NCBI RefSeq assembly: GCF_015751965.1
Contig: NZ_JADOVH010000001.1
Coordinates: 496,001-560,000 of the forward strand
DNA from: Frigoribacterium sp. CG_9.8
GTDB taxonomy: Bacteria; Actinomycetota; Actinomycetes; Actinomycetales; Microbacteriaceae
DNA: 64,000 bases
Direction of reading: 5' to 3'
Below are positions 30,025 through 37,850 of this stretch, in pieces; positions within the stretch are counted from its first letter, which is position 1, and each line of letters begins with the position of its first letter. The position numbers were made by a program, and so were the translations under genes. The notes under the pieces are model-generated. The model was not told the origin of the DNA. It was given only the letters and a program-made list of their open reading frames with translations, and ran no database searches.

Positions 30025-30465
30025 CTACTCGTCGAGCTGGGCGTCGAGCGTGATCTCCACGCCGGTGAGAGCCTTGCTCACCGGGCATCCGGCTTTGGCC
30101 TCGTTCGCGGCCGTGAGGAAGGTCGCACTGTCGACCCCGGTCACCTCTCCGCGCACGGTGAGATGGATACCGGTCAGGCGGAACCCGCCGGCCGGGTCTG
30201 CGCCGAGAGACACGTCGGCCTTCACGTCAAGGGCTTCGATTGTGCCTCCGGCGGCACCGAGCACCGCGGAGAACTGCATGGCGAAGCACGCGGAGTGAGC
30301 GGCGCCGAGCAGTTCTTCGGGGCTGGTGAAGCCGTTGGCTTCATCGGCGGCCCGTTTCGGGAAGGAGACGTCGTAGGTACCGATGCCGGAGCTGGTGAGC
30401 TCGACCTGGCCGCTGCCGGTTTCGAGGCTGCCGTTCCAGGCGGTGCGTGCGGTGCGAGTTGGCAT
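30025..30465 (-). CDS. osmC: OsmC-family peroxiredoxin
   Basis: A 146-residue hydroperoxide-reducing protein. The reactive cysteine pair is Cys60 (SPEELLGAAHSACFAMQ) and Cys126 (AKAGCPVSKAL), matching OsmC rather than Ohr in the surrounding residues. It lies 56 bases downstream of an OhrR-like MarR regulator on the same strand, the arrangement expected for a peroxide-inducible pair. The ATG at 30465 follows an AAGAGAAA stretch. It converges with the monooxygenase gene. Confidence 0.94.
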   Translation of the reverse strand: MPTRTARTAWNGSLETGSGQVELTSSGIGTYDVSFPKRAADEANGFTSPEELLGAAHSACFAMQFSAVLGAAGGTIEALDVKADVSLGADPAGGFRLTGIHLTVRGEVTGVDSATFLTAANEAKAGCPVSKALTGVEITLDAQLDE

Positions 30466-30521
30466 TGATTTCTCTTTTCTTCTCAAGGTGGGCGGTGTAT
30501 CCGCCCGGTTCGGTGGGAGAG

Positions 30522-30965
30522 CTAGTGGGTGCGAACGTGATCGGCTATCGCAGTGAGCGTTTTCTGCAGGGAACGGATCTGTTCGAGGTCGATTCCGGTG
30601 GCTAGGCAGATCTGCTCGGGGATCGCCGCGGCAGGGCCGCTCAGCGCACTGCCTGCCGCTGTCAGCGAAATCTGCACGCTGCGCTCATCATCGAGACGGC
30701 GCGAGCGAGTAATCAACTCGGCTTTCTCCAGCCGTTGAAGGAGGGGTGAGAGCGTTCCGGAATGCAACTGAAGCCGTGTACCGAGGTCGGACACCGTGAT
30801 GCTTCCGGTCTCCCAGAGCACGAGCAGCACAAGGTACTGCGGGTAAGTGACGCCGAGCGGCGCGAGCAGGTCCCGATAGCTCACGGTGAGGGCCCGCGAT
30901 GCGCTGTAGAGCGCAAAGCAAATCTGCTCATCGAGCCGGGGGGCCGATGTTGTGGTGAGAGCCAT
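30522..30965 (-). CDS. ohrR: OhrR-type MarR regulator
   Basis: A 147-residue winged-helix repressor. Cys16 in LDEQICFALYSASRA is the sensing cysteine of OhrR, whose oxidation by organic peroxides releases DNA. The DNA-binding segment is SGTLSPLLQRLEKAELITRSRR and the wing DDERSVQISLT. A second cysteine near the C-terminus (QICLATG) could allow an intersubunit disulfide. It is upstream of osmC and behind the palindrome GCACAA-N5-TTGTGC. Confidence 0.93.
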   Translation of the reverse strand: MALTTTSAPRLDEQICFALYSASRALTVSYRDLLAPLGVTYPQYLVLLVLWETGSITVSDLGTRLQLHSGTLSPLLQRLEKAELITRSRRLDDERSVQISLTAAGSALSGPAAAIPEQICLATGIDLEQIRSLQKTLTAIADHVRTH

Positions 30966-30987
30966 AGCCCTCACTCTAGTCTGTCGA

Positions 30988-31004
30988 GCACAATCATGTT
31001 GTGC
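30988..31004. promoter_or_regulatory. Candidate OhrR operator, palindrome GCACAA-N5-TTGTGC
   Basis: Perfect 6-bp inverted repeat, 23 bases upstream of the ohrR start. The partly overlapping sequence TGTCGAGCACAATCA (30982-30996) recurs as TGTCGAGTGCGATCA at 31029-31043, giving a second half-conserved site that covers the TetR stop codon. Confidence 0.5.
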
Positions 31005-31040
31005 ACGATGTAGTTGCACTCTCGATTTTGTCGAGTGCGA

Positions 31041-31586
31041 TCAGCCGTTGTTTGGATCGCGGCGTTCGGCGATCATCCGGCGTAGAAACTCGGTCACGTC
31101 GAGTTCTTCACGGAACGAACCGCCAGCCGTTGTCGATTCGTAGTAGAGCCCATCGGCCATCAGCATTGCGGCGCGGGCCAGGATGGGGTCCCCGAGGTCG
31201 TCGCTCAGAAGCTGCCAGTAGCGCTCGCGGATCGCCGAGAACACGTCGCGTGCGCGGGGGATGCTCGCGGCGAGCACGCCCACGGCCAGGGAGGCGCGGT
31301 CGAGGGGGCTGTGGAGATATTCGGCGAGCTCGATGTAGTACGCCGCGGCTCCACCGGGGGAGCCCACCATCCGCTCGTATTCTCCTTCGACGAGCAGTTC
31401 GAGCCGATCGATCAGCGCCGCGTCGAGTGCCCCCCGCGACCCGAAGTGGTAGAGCAGACCACCCTTGGTGAGGCCGGCCCGCTTGGCTACCTCATCGAGA
31501 CTCGAGCCATGACCATTGGTCTCGATCAGAAGTTCCTGGTACGCGGTCAGTACGGTCTCCCGCGCGCTATCGCGGTGCTGGGTCAT
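31041..31586 (-). CDS. TetR-family regulator
   Basis: A 181-residue repressor with an N-terminal helix-turn-helix (SSLDEVAKRAGLTKGGLLYHFGSRGAL at about 28-54) and an all-helical ligand domain. It is divergent from a DHA2-type drug exporter. The 100-base gap carries a 12-bp inverted repeat, so it very probably represses the exporter and itself. It precedes ohrR on the same strand by 75 bases but seems a separate unit. Confidence 0.93.
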   Translation of the reverse strand: MTQHRDSARETVLTAYQELLIETNGHGSSLDEVAKRAGLTKGGLLYHFGSRGALDAALIDRLELLVEGEYERMVGSPGGAAAYYIELAEYLHSPLDRASLAVGVLAASIPRARDVFSAIRERYWQLLSDDLGDPILARAAMLMADGLYYESTTAGGSFREELDVTEFLRRMIAERRDPNNG

Positions 31587-31609
31587 GAATGTTCCTTACG
31601 ATCAGGCAA

Positions 31610-31665
31610 TTTTACTGCACCCCTTGGTATAGTACTGAAGTGTTGTACTAAAAGGTACAGTAAAA
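31610..31665. promoter_or_regulatory. TetR operator region
   Basis: TTTTACTGCACC (31610-31621) and GGTACAGTAAAA (31654-31665) form an inverted repeat with 11 of 12 bases paired. Nested inside is AGTAC-N9-GTACT (31631-31649), and a TATAGT -10 candidate for the exporter gene lies at 31628-31633. The location between the divergent tetR and exporter genes indicates coordinate repression. Confidence 0.65.
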
Positions 31666-31686
31666 TTTTTACCGAACGTGATCGCC

Positions 31687-33246
31687 ATGACTTATCCCGT
31701 ACCCGCTTCGACCGCAACACCGAATAGGGCGAATTCTCGCCAATGGACCGCCCTCGTTCTGCTGATGCTTCCGGTGCTGCTCATCTCGGTGGACAACACC
31801 GTGCTCAGTTTCGCCCTCCCCGAAATCAGCCGAGAACTCCGGCCGAGCGGCACCACGCTGCTCTGGATTGTCGATATCTATCCCCTCGTGCTCGCCGGTC
31901 TGCTCGTGGCGATGGGTACCCTCGGCGACCGCGTTGGCCGCCGACGTCTTCTGCTCATCGGATCCACCGGCTTCGCACTGATTTCCGCTGCTGCTGCCTT
32001 CGCGCCGACCGCCGAGCTTCTCGTGCTCGCGCGCGGGATGATGGGGCTCTTCGGTGCAGCCCTCATGCCCTCGACCCTGTCACTGCTGCGCAGTATCTTC
32101 CTCGACCCACGCCAGCGCACCCTCGCAATCGCCGTCTGGGCAGGCGGGTTCGCCGCCGGATCGAGTCTCGGACCGATTGTCGGTGGCATCCTGCTGCAGC
32201 ACTTTGCCTGGGGATCGGTCTTTCTCCTCGCCGTGCCGATTCTGATTCCCCTCCTGGTATTCGGGCCATGGCTCATCCCCGAATCCCGCGACCCTCAACC
32301 GGGCCGCATCGACTACCCGAGCATTGTGCTTTCCCTCCTTGCGCTTGCTCCCCTCGTGTTCGCGGTCAAGAGCCTCTCCCATGACTCGATCACCGTGGTC
32401 GGGGTGATCGCACTGCTTGTCGGGGCTGTCTCGACGGTCATTTTCGTGCTCCGTCAGAGGCGTATTTCGAATCCCCTTCTCGACCTCGAGCTCTTCGCCC
32501 ACGGCCCCTTCGCCGGCTCTGTTCTCGCCAACTTCCTCTCGGTCTTCAGCCTGGTCGGATTCCTGTTCTTCATCTCCCAGCACCTCCAGCTCGTACTCGG
32601 ACTCGAACCGCTTGCCGCCGGGCTGCTGCTCGTTCCCGGTGCCGTTGTCGGTATTGTCGCCGGTCTCCTCGCCGCGGTCGCGGTGCGCAGACTGGCGCGG
32701 CGCGCAGTGATCATCATCGGGCTCCTCACCACAACCGCGGGTTTCGTCATGATCATCCTGCTGAGAAACGACCTGAGTGCGCTCAGCGTCGCAATCGCCT
32801 TTTCGGTGTTGTCGATTGGTATCTCCACCGCTGAAACGATCTCGAACGACACGATTCTCGGGTCGGTTCCGCCGGAGAAGGCGGGGGCCGCATCCGGAAT
32901 CTCCGAGACGGCATATGAACTCGGGGCTGTGCTCGGAACCGCTGTGCTCGGAGCAATCCTCTCCGCTTTCTATCGCGCCAACGTGGTGGTGCCGATGCTG
33001 CCATCCTCGGCGGATGCTGCCGCTACCGGTGCACGTGAGACCCTCGGTGGCGCAATAGCCCTGTCTGAGACGCTGCCGCGAGCCACGGCGACACCGCTTA
33101 TCGGCTCGGCGCGGGCCGCTTTCGACAGCGGTGTCGGCGCGACATCCGCAATCGCTGTTGTTTTACTGCTCGTCGCGGTGGTGGTGATTCATCGGTCGAT
33201 GCGGCCCGTTCCCGTGCTGCCACGCGAGTCGATTTCCGGCCAGTGA
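31687..33246 (+). CDS. MFS multidrug exporter, DHA2 (EmrB/QacA) family
   Basis: A 519-residue transporter with about fourteen hydrophobic helices. MGTLGDRVGRRRLLLIGS is the cytoplasmic loop motif A, and WAGGFAAGSSLGPIVGGIL the antiporter motif C of drug:proton antiporters. The ATG at 31687 is preferred to a GTG at 31678; neither has a strong ribosome site. The regulator is the divergent TetR protein. The exported compound is unknown. Confidence 0.93.
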   Translation: MTYPVPASTATPNRANSRQWTALVLLMLPVLLISVDNTVLSFALPEISRELRPSGTTLLWIVDIYPLVLAGLLVAMGTLGDRVGRRRLLLIGSTGFALISAAAAFAPTAELLVLARGMMGLFGAALMPSTLSLLRSIFLDPRQRTLAIAVWAGGFAAGSSLGPIVGGILLQHFAWGSVFLLAVPILIPLLVFGPWLIPESRDPQPGRIDYPSIVLSLLALAPLVFAVKSLSHDSITVVGVIALLVGAVSTVIFVLRQRRISNPLLDLELFAHGPFAGSVLANFLSVFSLVGFLFFISQHLQLVLGLEPLAAGLLLVPGAVVGIVAGLLAAVAVRRLARRAVIIIGLLTTTAGFVMIILLRNDLSALSVAIAFSVLSIGISTAETISNDTILGSVPPEKAGAASGISETAYELGAVLGTAVLGAILSAFYRANVVVPMLPSSADAAATGARETLGGAIALSETLPRATATPLIGSARAAFDSGVGATSAIAVVLLLVAVVVIHRSMRPVPVLPRESISGQ

Positions 33247-33350
33247 CCGCGCCGATAGTAGGATTTTGCGAATTGGCGTAGATGACTTCCATACAACGCC
33301 GCATTCCCACCTGTCGAACTGGCGAGGCGTCTCACTGGCGTGGCGTCGAA

Positions 33351-34376
33351 ATGGATGCCATGCGCTCACCGCACGAGGATCGCCCCTCGATTACGCGCAA
33401 AGATGTGGCGCTGCATGCGGGAGTAAGCACCGCTGTGGTGAGTTACGTCGTCAACGAGGGACCCCGCAACGTGGCTCCGGCGACCCGCGCCCGCGTGCTC
33501 GAGTCGATCAGCAGTCTGGGCTATCGACCGAACGCAGCGGCCCGCGCCCTCAAACTCGGGGTCAGCGAGCTCGTCGGACTGGTGCTCTCCGACAACGCGA
33601 ACCCCTACTTCGCGGAGTTCTCCCGAGCGATCGAGAAAGCGGCGACCGACGAAGGACTGTCGGTGATCTTCACCAACTCTGCCCTGGTGCAGGGCCAGGA
33701 ACACATGCAGGTGCAGAAGCTCGTCTCGCGGCAGGTCGATGGACTTCTGCTTGCCAGCACGGAGGACGACCCGAACCTCACGAGCGCGAAGGAAGCCAAC
33801 GTGCGGGTCGTCATGCTCGACCGATCCGAGCCGCTGCGGGGATTCTCCAGTGTCGGAGTGAACTTTCGTGAGGCATCACGGATTGCAGTGGAACACCTGA
33901 TCTGGCACGGGCACCGCAACATCGGGCTGGTCTCTGGTTCGCCGGGAGGACTGACCACGTCGGCACGCGAGCAGGGCTGGGCGGATGCACTACGGGCGGC
34001 CGGTCTGCCCCTCGGCCCCATCGTGCGCGGCGAATGGGGGCGCAACGGTGGATACCAGTCCGGCCTGGAACTGCTCGCCGATCCCCACCGTCCGACCGCG
34101 GTTTACGCGATTTCCGACCTTCAGGCGATCGGTCTTCTTCGCGCTCTGCATGAGGCGCATATCGACATTCCGCAGTCCATGGCTGTCGTCTCCTTCGACG
34201 GCTCGTCGGAGTCGGAATACAGCTGGCCACCGCTCACGGTGATGCGCCAGCCGGTTGACGAGATGGCTCGCGCCGCGATTGCCGCTCTCGGTCGGCCGGC
34301 CGACGCGACGCCGGAGCATCGATCGTTTACTGCCGAGTTCATTGTGCGTCAATCCTGTGGCTGCCTGCCGATCTAG
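33351..34376 (+). CDS. LacI-family transcriptional regulator
   Basis: A 341-residue repressor with the LacI helix-turn-helix and hinge (ITRKDVALHAGVSTAVVSYVVN, VAPATRARVLESISSLGYRPNAAARALK) and a periplasmic-binding-protein-like sugar domain ending in SCGCLP. The start is uncertain: ATG codons at 33351 and 33360 both precede the HTH; earlier ones add unrelated residues. It lies 216 bases upstream of a sugar ABC transporter and alpha-galactosidase operon, its probable target. Confidence 0.93.
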   Translation: MDAMRSPHEDRPSITRKDVALHAGVSTAVVSYVVNEGPRNVAPATRARVLESISSLGYRPNAAARALKLGVSELVGLVLSDNANPYFAEFSRAIEKAATDEGLSVIFTNSALVQGQEHMQVQKLVSRQVDGLLLASTEDDPNLTSAKEANVRVVMLDRSEPLRGFSSVGVNFREASRIAVEHLIWHGHRNIGLVSGSPGGLTTSAREQGWADALRAAGLPLGPIVRGEWGRNGGYQSGLELLADPHRPTAVYAISDLQAIGLLRALHEAHIDIPQSMAVVSFDGSSESEYSWPPLTVMRQPVDEMARAAIAALGRPADATPEHRSFTAEFIVRQSCGCLPI

Positions 34377-34440
34377 CGGCCGGCAACATCTCGAACAACA
34401 TCACGAAATGATGGCGTTTTGCGTGTCAGATCTACTCCAG

Positions 34441-34469
34441 TAGACGCGCAGCGGCGACCGGCGTATAGT
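34441..34469 (+). promoter_or_regulatory. Candidate promoter of the sugar ABC operon
   Basis: TAGACG (34441-34446, 4 of 6 bases of TTGACA) and TATAGT (34464-34469) are separated by 17 bases. It lies 124 bases before the solute-binding protein start. Confidence 0.4.
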
Positions 34470-34513
34470 GAACCCACCGGCAGCTTCCTCACGTGCACTA
34501 TTTCCTCGTTCCT

Positions 34514-34529
34514 GGTCAGATGCATGACC
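34514..34529. promoter_or_regulatory. Candidate LacI-type operator GGTCA-N6-TGACC
   Basis: Perfect 5-bp inverted repeat placed 44 bases downstream of the candidate -10 box, where a bound repressor would block elongation into the transporter operon. The link to the adjacent LacI protein is inferred. Confidence 0.4.
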
Positions 34530-34592
34530 CGAGGGCCGGTTCGTACCTGTCCTGACATTCACAGCACTGCACATTACAAAGGAGTAATACCG

Positions 34593-35897
34593 ATGACCTC
34601 AGAAAAGTTGGGCGCTCTCGCACAGATCGGCAACAGCAATCTCAATCGGCGGGCTCTGCTTTCCGGTGGAATGGGCGTAGCAGCCATCAGCATGCTGGCC
34701 GCCTGCAGCCCGGGTGGCAGCACCCCGGCGAGTGGCTCCAAAACCACGACATTCGGATCCGGTTCCTCGGATGACGTTCCGAAGCGGGCGTATGCGGCCG
34801 TTGTCGAGGCGTTCCAGAAGAAGTCCGGCGACACGGTCAAGACCAACACCGTTGCGCACAACGACTTCCAGAACAACATCAACACCTACCTGCAGGGCAG
34901 CCCGGATGACTCGTTCACCTGGTTCGCCGGCTACCGCATGCGCTACTACGCCGGTAAGGGCCTCGCGGCTCCGATCGACGACGTGTGGGACAAGATCGGT
35001 GACAACTTCAGCGAAGGCCTTGCGAAGGCATCCACCGGTGACGATGGCAAGAAGTACTTCGTGCCGAACTACAACTACCCCTGGGGCTTCTTCTACCGCA
35101 AGAGCGTCTGGGCGGCAAAGGGCTACACCGTGCCGACCAAGTTCGACGACTTGATCACCCTCTCCAAGCAGATGCAGGCCGATGGACTTGTGCCAATCGC
35201 GTTCGCTGACAAAGACGGCTGGCCCGCGATGGGCACGTTCGACTACATCAACATGCGCACGAACGGCTACAAGTTCCACATGGACCTGACGGCGCACAAG
35301 GAATCCTGGGACCAGAAGAAGGTCAAGGACGTCTTCGACAACTGGAAGCAGCTTCTGCCCTACCAGTCGCCGAACGCCCTCGGCCTCACCTGGCAGGAAG
35401 CGGCCCAGCTGCTCGGCGAAGGCAAGGCGGGCATGTACCTGCTCGGCTCCTTCGTGACCCAGCAGTTCACCGATGCTGCAGTGCTCGCTGACATCGACTT
35501 CTTCCCGTTCCCGGAGATCGCGATGGAGGGCATGACGGCGGTCGAGGCCCCGATCGACGGATTGATGCTCTCGAAGAAGGGCGGAACCAACGCGGCCGCG
35601 AAGGCGTTCCTGTCGTTCCTCGGTACCCCGGCCGGCCAAGAGGCCTACTTCTCGGTCGACAAGTCGAACCTCATGACGGCAAAGGGCGCCGACACCTCCG
35701 GATACAACGAGTTCAACAAGAAGCTCGCGGATGTTATCGGCAACGCCAAGTCGATCAGCCAGTTCTTCGACCGGGATGCGCTTCCGGCCATGGCGAACAA
35801 CGTCATGATCCCCGCGCTCCAGGGCTTCCTGAAGGACGGCACGATCGATACGGCAAACCTCGAGGCGCAGGCAAAAGCGCTGTACGCCGCCCAGTAA
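34593..35897 (+). CDS. Sugar ABC transporter substrate-binding lipoprotein
   Basis: A 434-residue exported protein. The N-terminus has a twin-arginine pair (NRRALLSGG), a hydrophobic core and a lipobox LAAC with Cys38, so it is a membrane-anchored lipoprotein, possibly Tat-exported. The mature part is a family 1-type solute-binding protein (FVPNYNYPWGFFYRKSVW, GKAGMYLLGSF). AAAGGAG lies upstream of the ATG. Two permeases and an alpha-galactosidase follow, so alpha-galactosides such as raffinose or melibiose are likely cargo. Confidence 0.95.
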   Translation: MTSEKLGALAQIGNSNLNRRALLSGGMGVAAISMLAACSPGGSTPASGSKTTTFGSGSSDDVPKRAYAAVVEAFQKKSGDTVKTNTVAHNDFQNNINTYLQGSPDDSFTWFAGYRMRYYAGKGLAAPIDDVWDKIGDNFSEGLAKASTGDDGKKYFVPNYNYPWGFFYRKSVWAAKGYTVPTKFDDLITLSKQMQADGLVPIAFADKDGWPAMGTFDYINMRTNGYKFHMDLTAHKESWDQKKVKDVFDNWKQLLPYQSPNALGLTWQEAAQLLGEGKAGMYLLGSFVTQQFTDAAVLADIDFFPFPEIAMEGMTAVEAPIDGLMLSKKGGTNAAAKAFLSFLGTPAGQEAYFSVDKSNLMTAKGADTSGYNEFNKKLADVIGNAKSISQFFDRDALPAMANNVMIPALQGFLKDGTIDTANLEAQAKALYAAQ

Positions 35898-35908
35898 GAG
35901 AAAGCATC

Positions 35909-36862
35909 ATGGCCGACACCACACTCGGCGCATCGGCACCGGCCAGGGGAGTCACCTCTCCTGGCCGGCTCCGCCGCCGCTACAGCATGCTCACCCGCCG
36001 CGACAAGATCGTGCTCGGGGTAATGGTGGCAATCCCCACCCTGATCGAGATGGTGCTGATCTGGATTCCCACTGTGCTGTCGGTCATCCTGTCGTTTGTG
36101 CGCTGGAATGGCCTCGCCCTTTCCGACATCCGCGCGAATGGCGTCGCCAACTACACCTACGTCTTCCGGGATTACCCCGACTTCTGGCCTGCACTGCAGC
36201 ACAACGTGCTCTGGCTGGTGTTCCTGGCCGTGATCGCCACGCCGATCGGACTGTTGCTCGCGATCCTGCTTGACCAGAACATCCGCGGCACGCGCATCTA
36301 CCAGAGCATCTTCTTCGCACCGGTGATGCTCTCGCTTGTGCTGATCGGCGTGATCTGGCAGCTGTTCTACTCGCAGAACAACGGACTGCTGAACTTTCTT
36401 CTCGGCACCTCCGGCACCCCCCAGGCAATCGACTGGTTTGGCAATTCGAATGTCAACATCTGGGCAGCTCTGGTTGCGGCCACCTGGCGGCACGCCGGCT
36501 ACGTGATGATCCTCTACCTGGCCGGCCTCAAGGGCGTGGATCCGTCCCTCCGCGAAGCGGCATCACTCGATGGCGCAAATGCGATGCAGACCTTCTTCCG
36601 AGTGGTCTTCCCGGTTATGCGACCGATCAATATCGTCATCGTCGTGATCACGATCATCGAGTCACTTCGTGCGTTCGACATCGTCTACATCATCAACCGC
36701 GGCACGAACGGCCTCGAGCTCATCAGCGTGCTGGTAATCAAGTTCCTCGTCGGTGAGGGGCAGGTGATCGGCGTCGGTTCGGCCCTCGCTGTGATCCTGC
36801 TGGTCGTCTCGCTTGTGCCGATCGTCGCCTACCTCAGTCGAACCTTCAAGAAGGACGCCTAA
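35909..36862 (+). CDS. Sugar ABC transporter permease (MalF-like)
   Basis: A 317-residue inner-membrane protein with about six helices. The cytoplasmic coupling loop EAASLDGANAMQTFFRVVFP is the EAA motif that contacts the ATPase. It begins 11 bases after the binding-protein gene, and its stop overlaps the next permease start by one base. No ATPase gene is in the operon; a shared MsiK-type ATPase encoded elsewhere is expected. Confidence 0.95.
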   Translation: MADTTLGASAPARGVTSPGRLRRRYSMLTRRDKIVLGVMVAIPTLIEMVLIWIPTVLSVILSFVRWNGLALSDIRANGVANYTYVFRDYPDFWPALQHNVLWLVFLAVIATPIGLLLAILLDQNIRGTRIYQSIFFAPVMLSLVLIGVIWQLFYSQNNGLLNFLLGTSGTPQAIDWFGNSNVNIWAALVAATWRHAGYVMILYLAGLKGVDPSLREAASLDGANAMQTFFRVVFPVMRPINIVIVVITIIESLRAFDIVYIINRGTNGLELISVLVIKFLVGEGQVIGVGSALAVILLVVSLVPIVAYLSRTFKKDA

Positions 36863-37803
36863 TGTCTGAAGTCACCACGCGGAAGCCTCCGGCTCCCGCT
36901 CGATCAGGACCACCGGCCAGTGGATCGGCAACACGTTCCAAGCCCGGCTCGATCACGCGGCCGCGGTACGGCATCCACCTGTTCCTCATCATCATGTCGA
37001 TCATGTGGCTGATTCCCACGGGATGGGCGCTCTTCACGGCGCTGAGGCCGAAAGCGGACACGGATAAATACGGCTACTTCAATTTCAGTGGGTCGTTTAA
37101 TTTCGACAACTTCGTCACCGCCTGGAACCAGGGTGGGTTCGCCACTCTCTTCACCAACTCCGCGATCCTCGTGGTGCCCACAGTGCTGCTCACCCTGCTG
37201 TTCGCCTCGATGATGGCGTTTGCCGTGAGCCGATTCACCTGGAAATTCAATATCACCCTGCTCATCATGTTCACGGCCGGCAATCTGCTGCCCCCGCAGG
37301 TACTCGCCGCTCCCCTGTTCGAGATGTTCAAGCACTTCGAACTGCCCTACAGCATCAGCGACTCGGGCAACCTTCTCAATACTTATTTCGCGGTCATCGC
37401 GGTGAACACCGCGTTTCAGATCGGATTCTGCACCTTTGTGCTCTCCAACTACATGAAGGCCCTGCCTCCGGATCTGACCGAGGCTGCATTCGTCGATGGT
37501 GCGGGCATCTGGCGCCAATACTGGTCGATCATCATGCCGCTCACGCGGCCGGCGCTTGCGGCGCTCGGCACTCTCGAGGTCATCTTCATCTACAACGACT
37601 ACTTCTGGCCGCTGCTCTTTATCCAGAGCGCTGACAAGCTACCGGTGACCACCGGGCTCAACAACCTCCAGGGCCAATTCCTCTCCAACTACAACCTGCT
37701 CGCAGCCGGGGCGATCATCACGGTCATCCCCACACTGATCATCTACCTGGCACTTCAACGCCAATTCGTCGCCGGGCTCACGCTCGGGGCAAGCAAGGGA
37801 TAA
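36862..37803 (+). CDS. Sugar ABC transporter permease (MalG-like)
   Basis: A 313-residue permease with about six helices and a basic, proline-rich N-terminal tail of about 40 residues. The EAA loop reads TEAAFVDGAGIWRQYWSIIMP. It pairs with the upstream MalF-like protein to form the channel. The C-terminus QRQFVAGLTLGASKG is typical. It is followed after 47 bases by the alpha-galactosidase gene. Confidence 0.95.
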   Translation: MSEVTTRKPPAPARSGPPASGSATRSKPGSITRPRYGIHLFLIIMSIMWLIPTGWALFTALRPKADTDKYGYFNFSGSFNFDNFVTAWNQGGFATLFTNSAILVVPTVLLTLLFASMMAFAVSRFTWKFNITLLIMFTAGNLLPPQVLAAPLFEMFKHFELPYSISDSGNLLNTYFAVIAVNTAFQIGFCTFVLSNYMKALPPDLTEAAFVDGAGIWRQYWSIIMPLTRPALAALGTLEVIFIYNDYFWPLLFIQSADKLPVTTGLNNLQGQFLSNYNLLAAGAIITVIPTLIIYLALQRQFVAGLTLGASKG

Positions 37804-37850
37804 CGAATGCTCGCACTCTCGCCCCGACTCACTTCCGGCGGAGCTACCGC

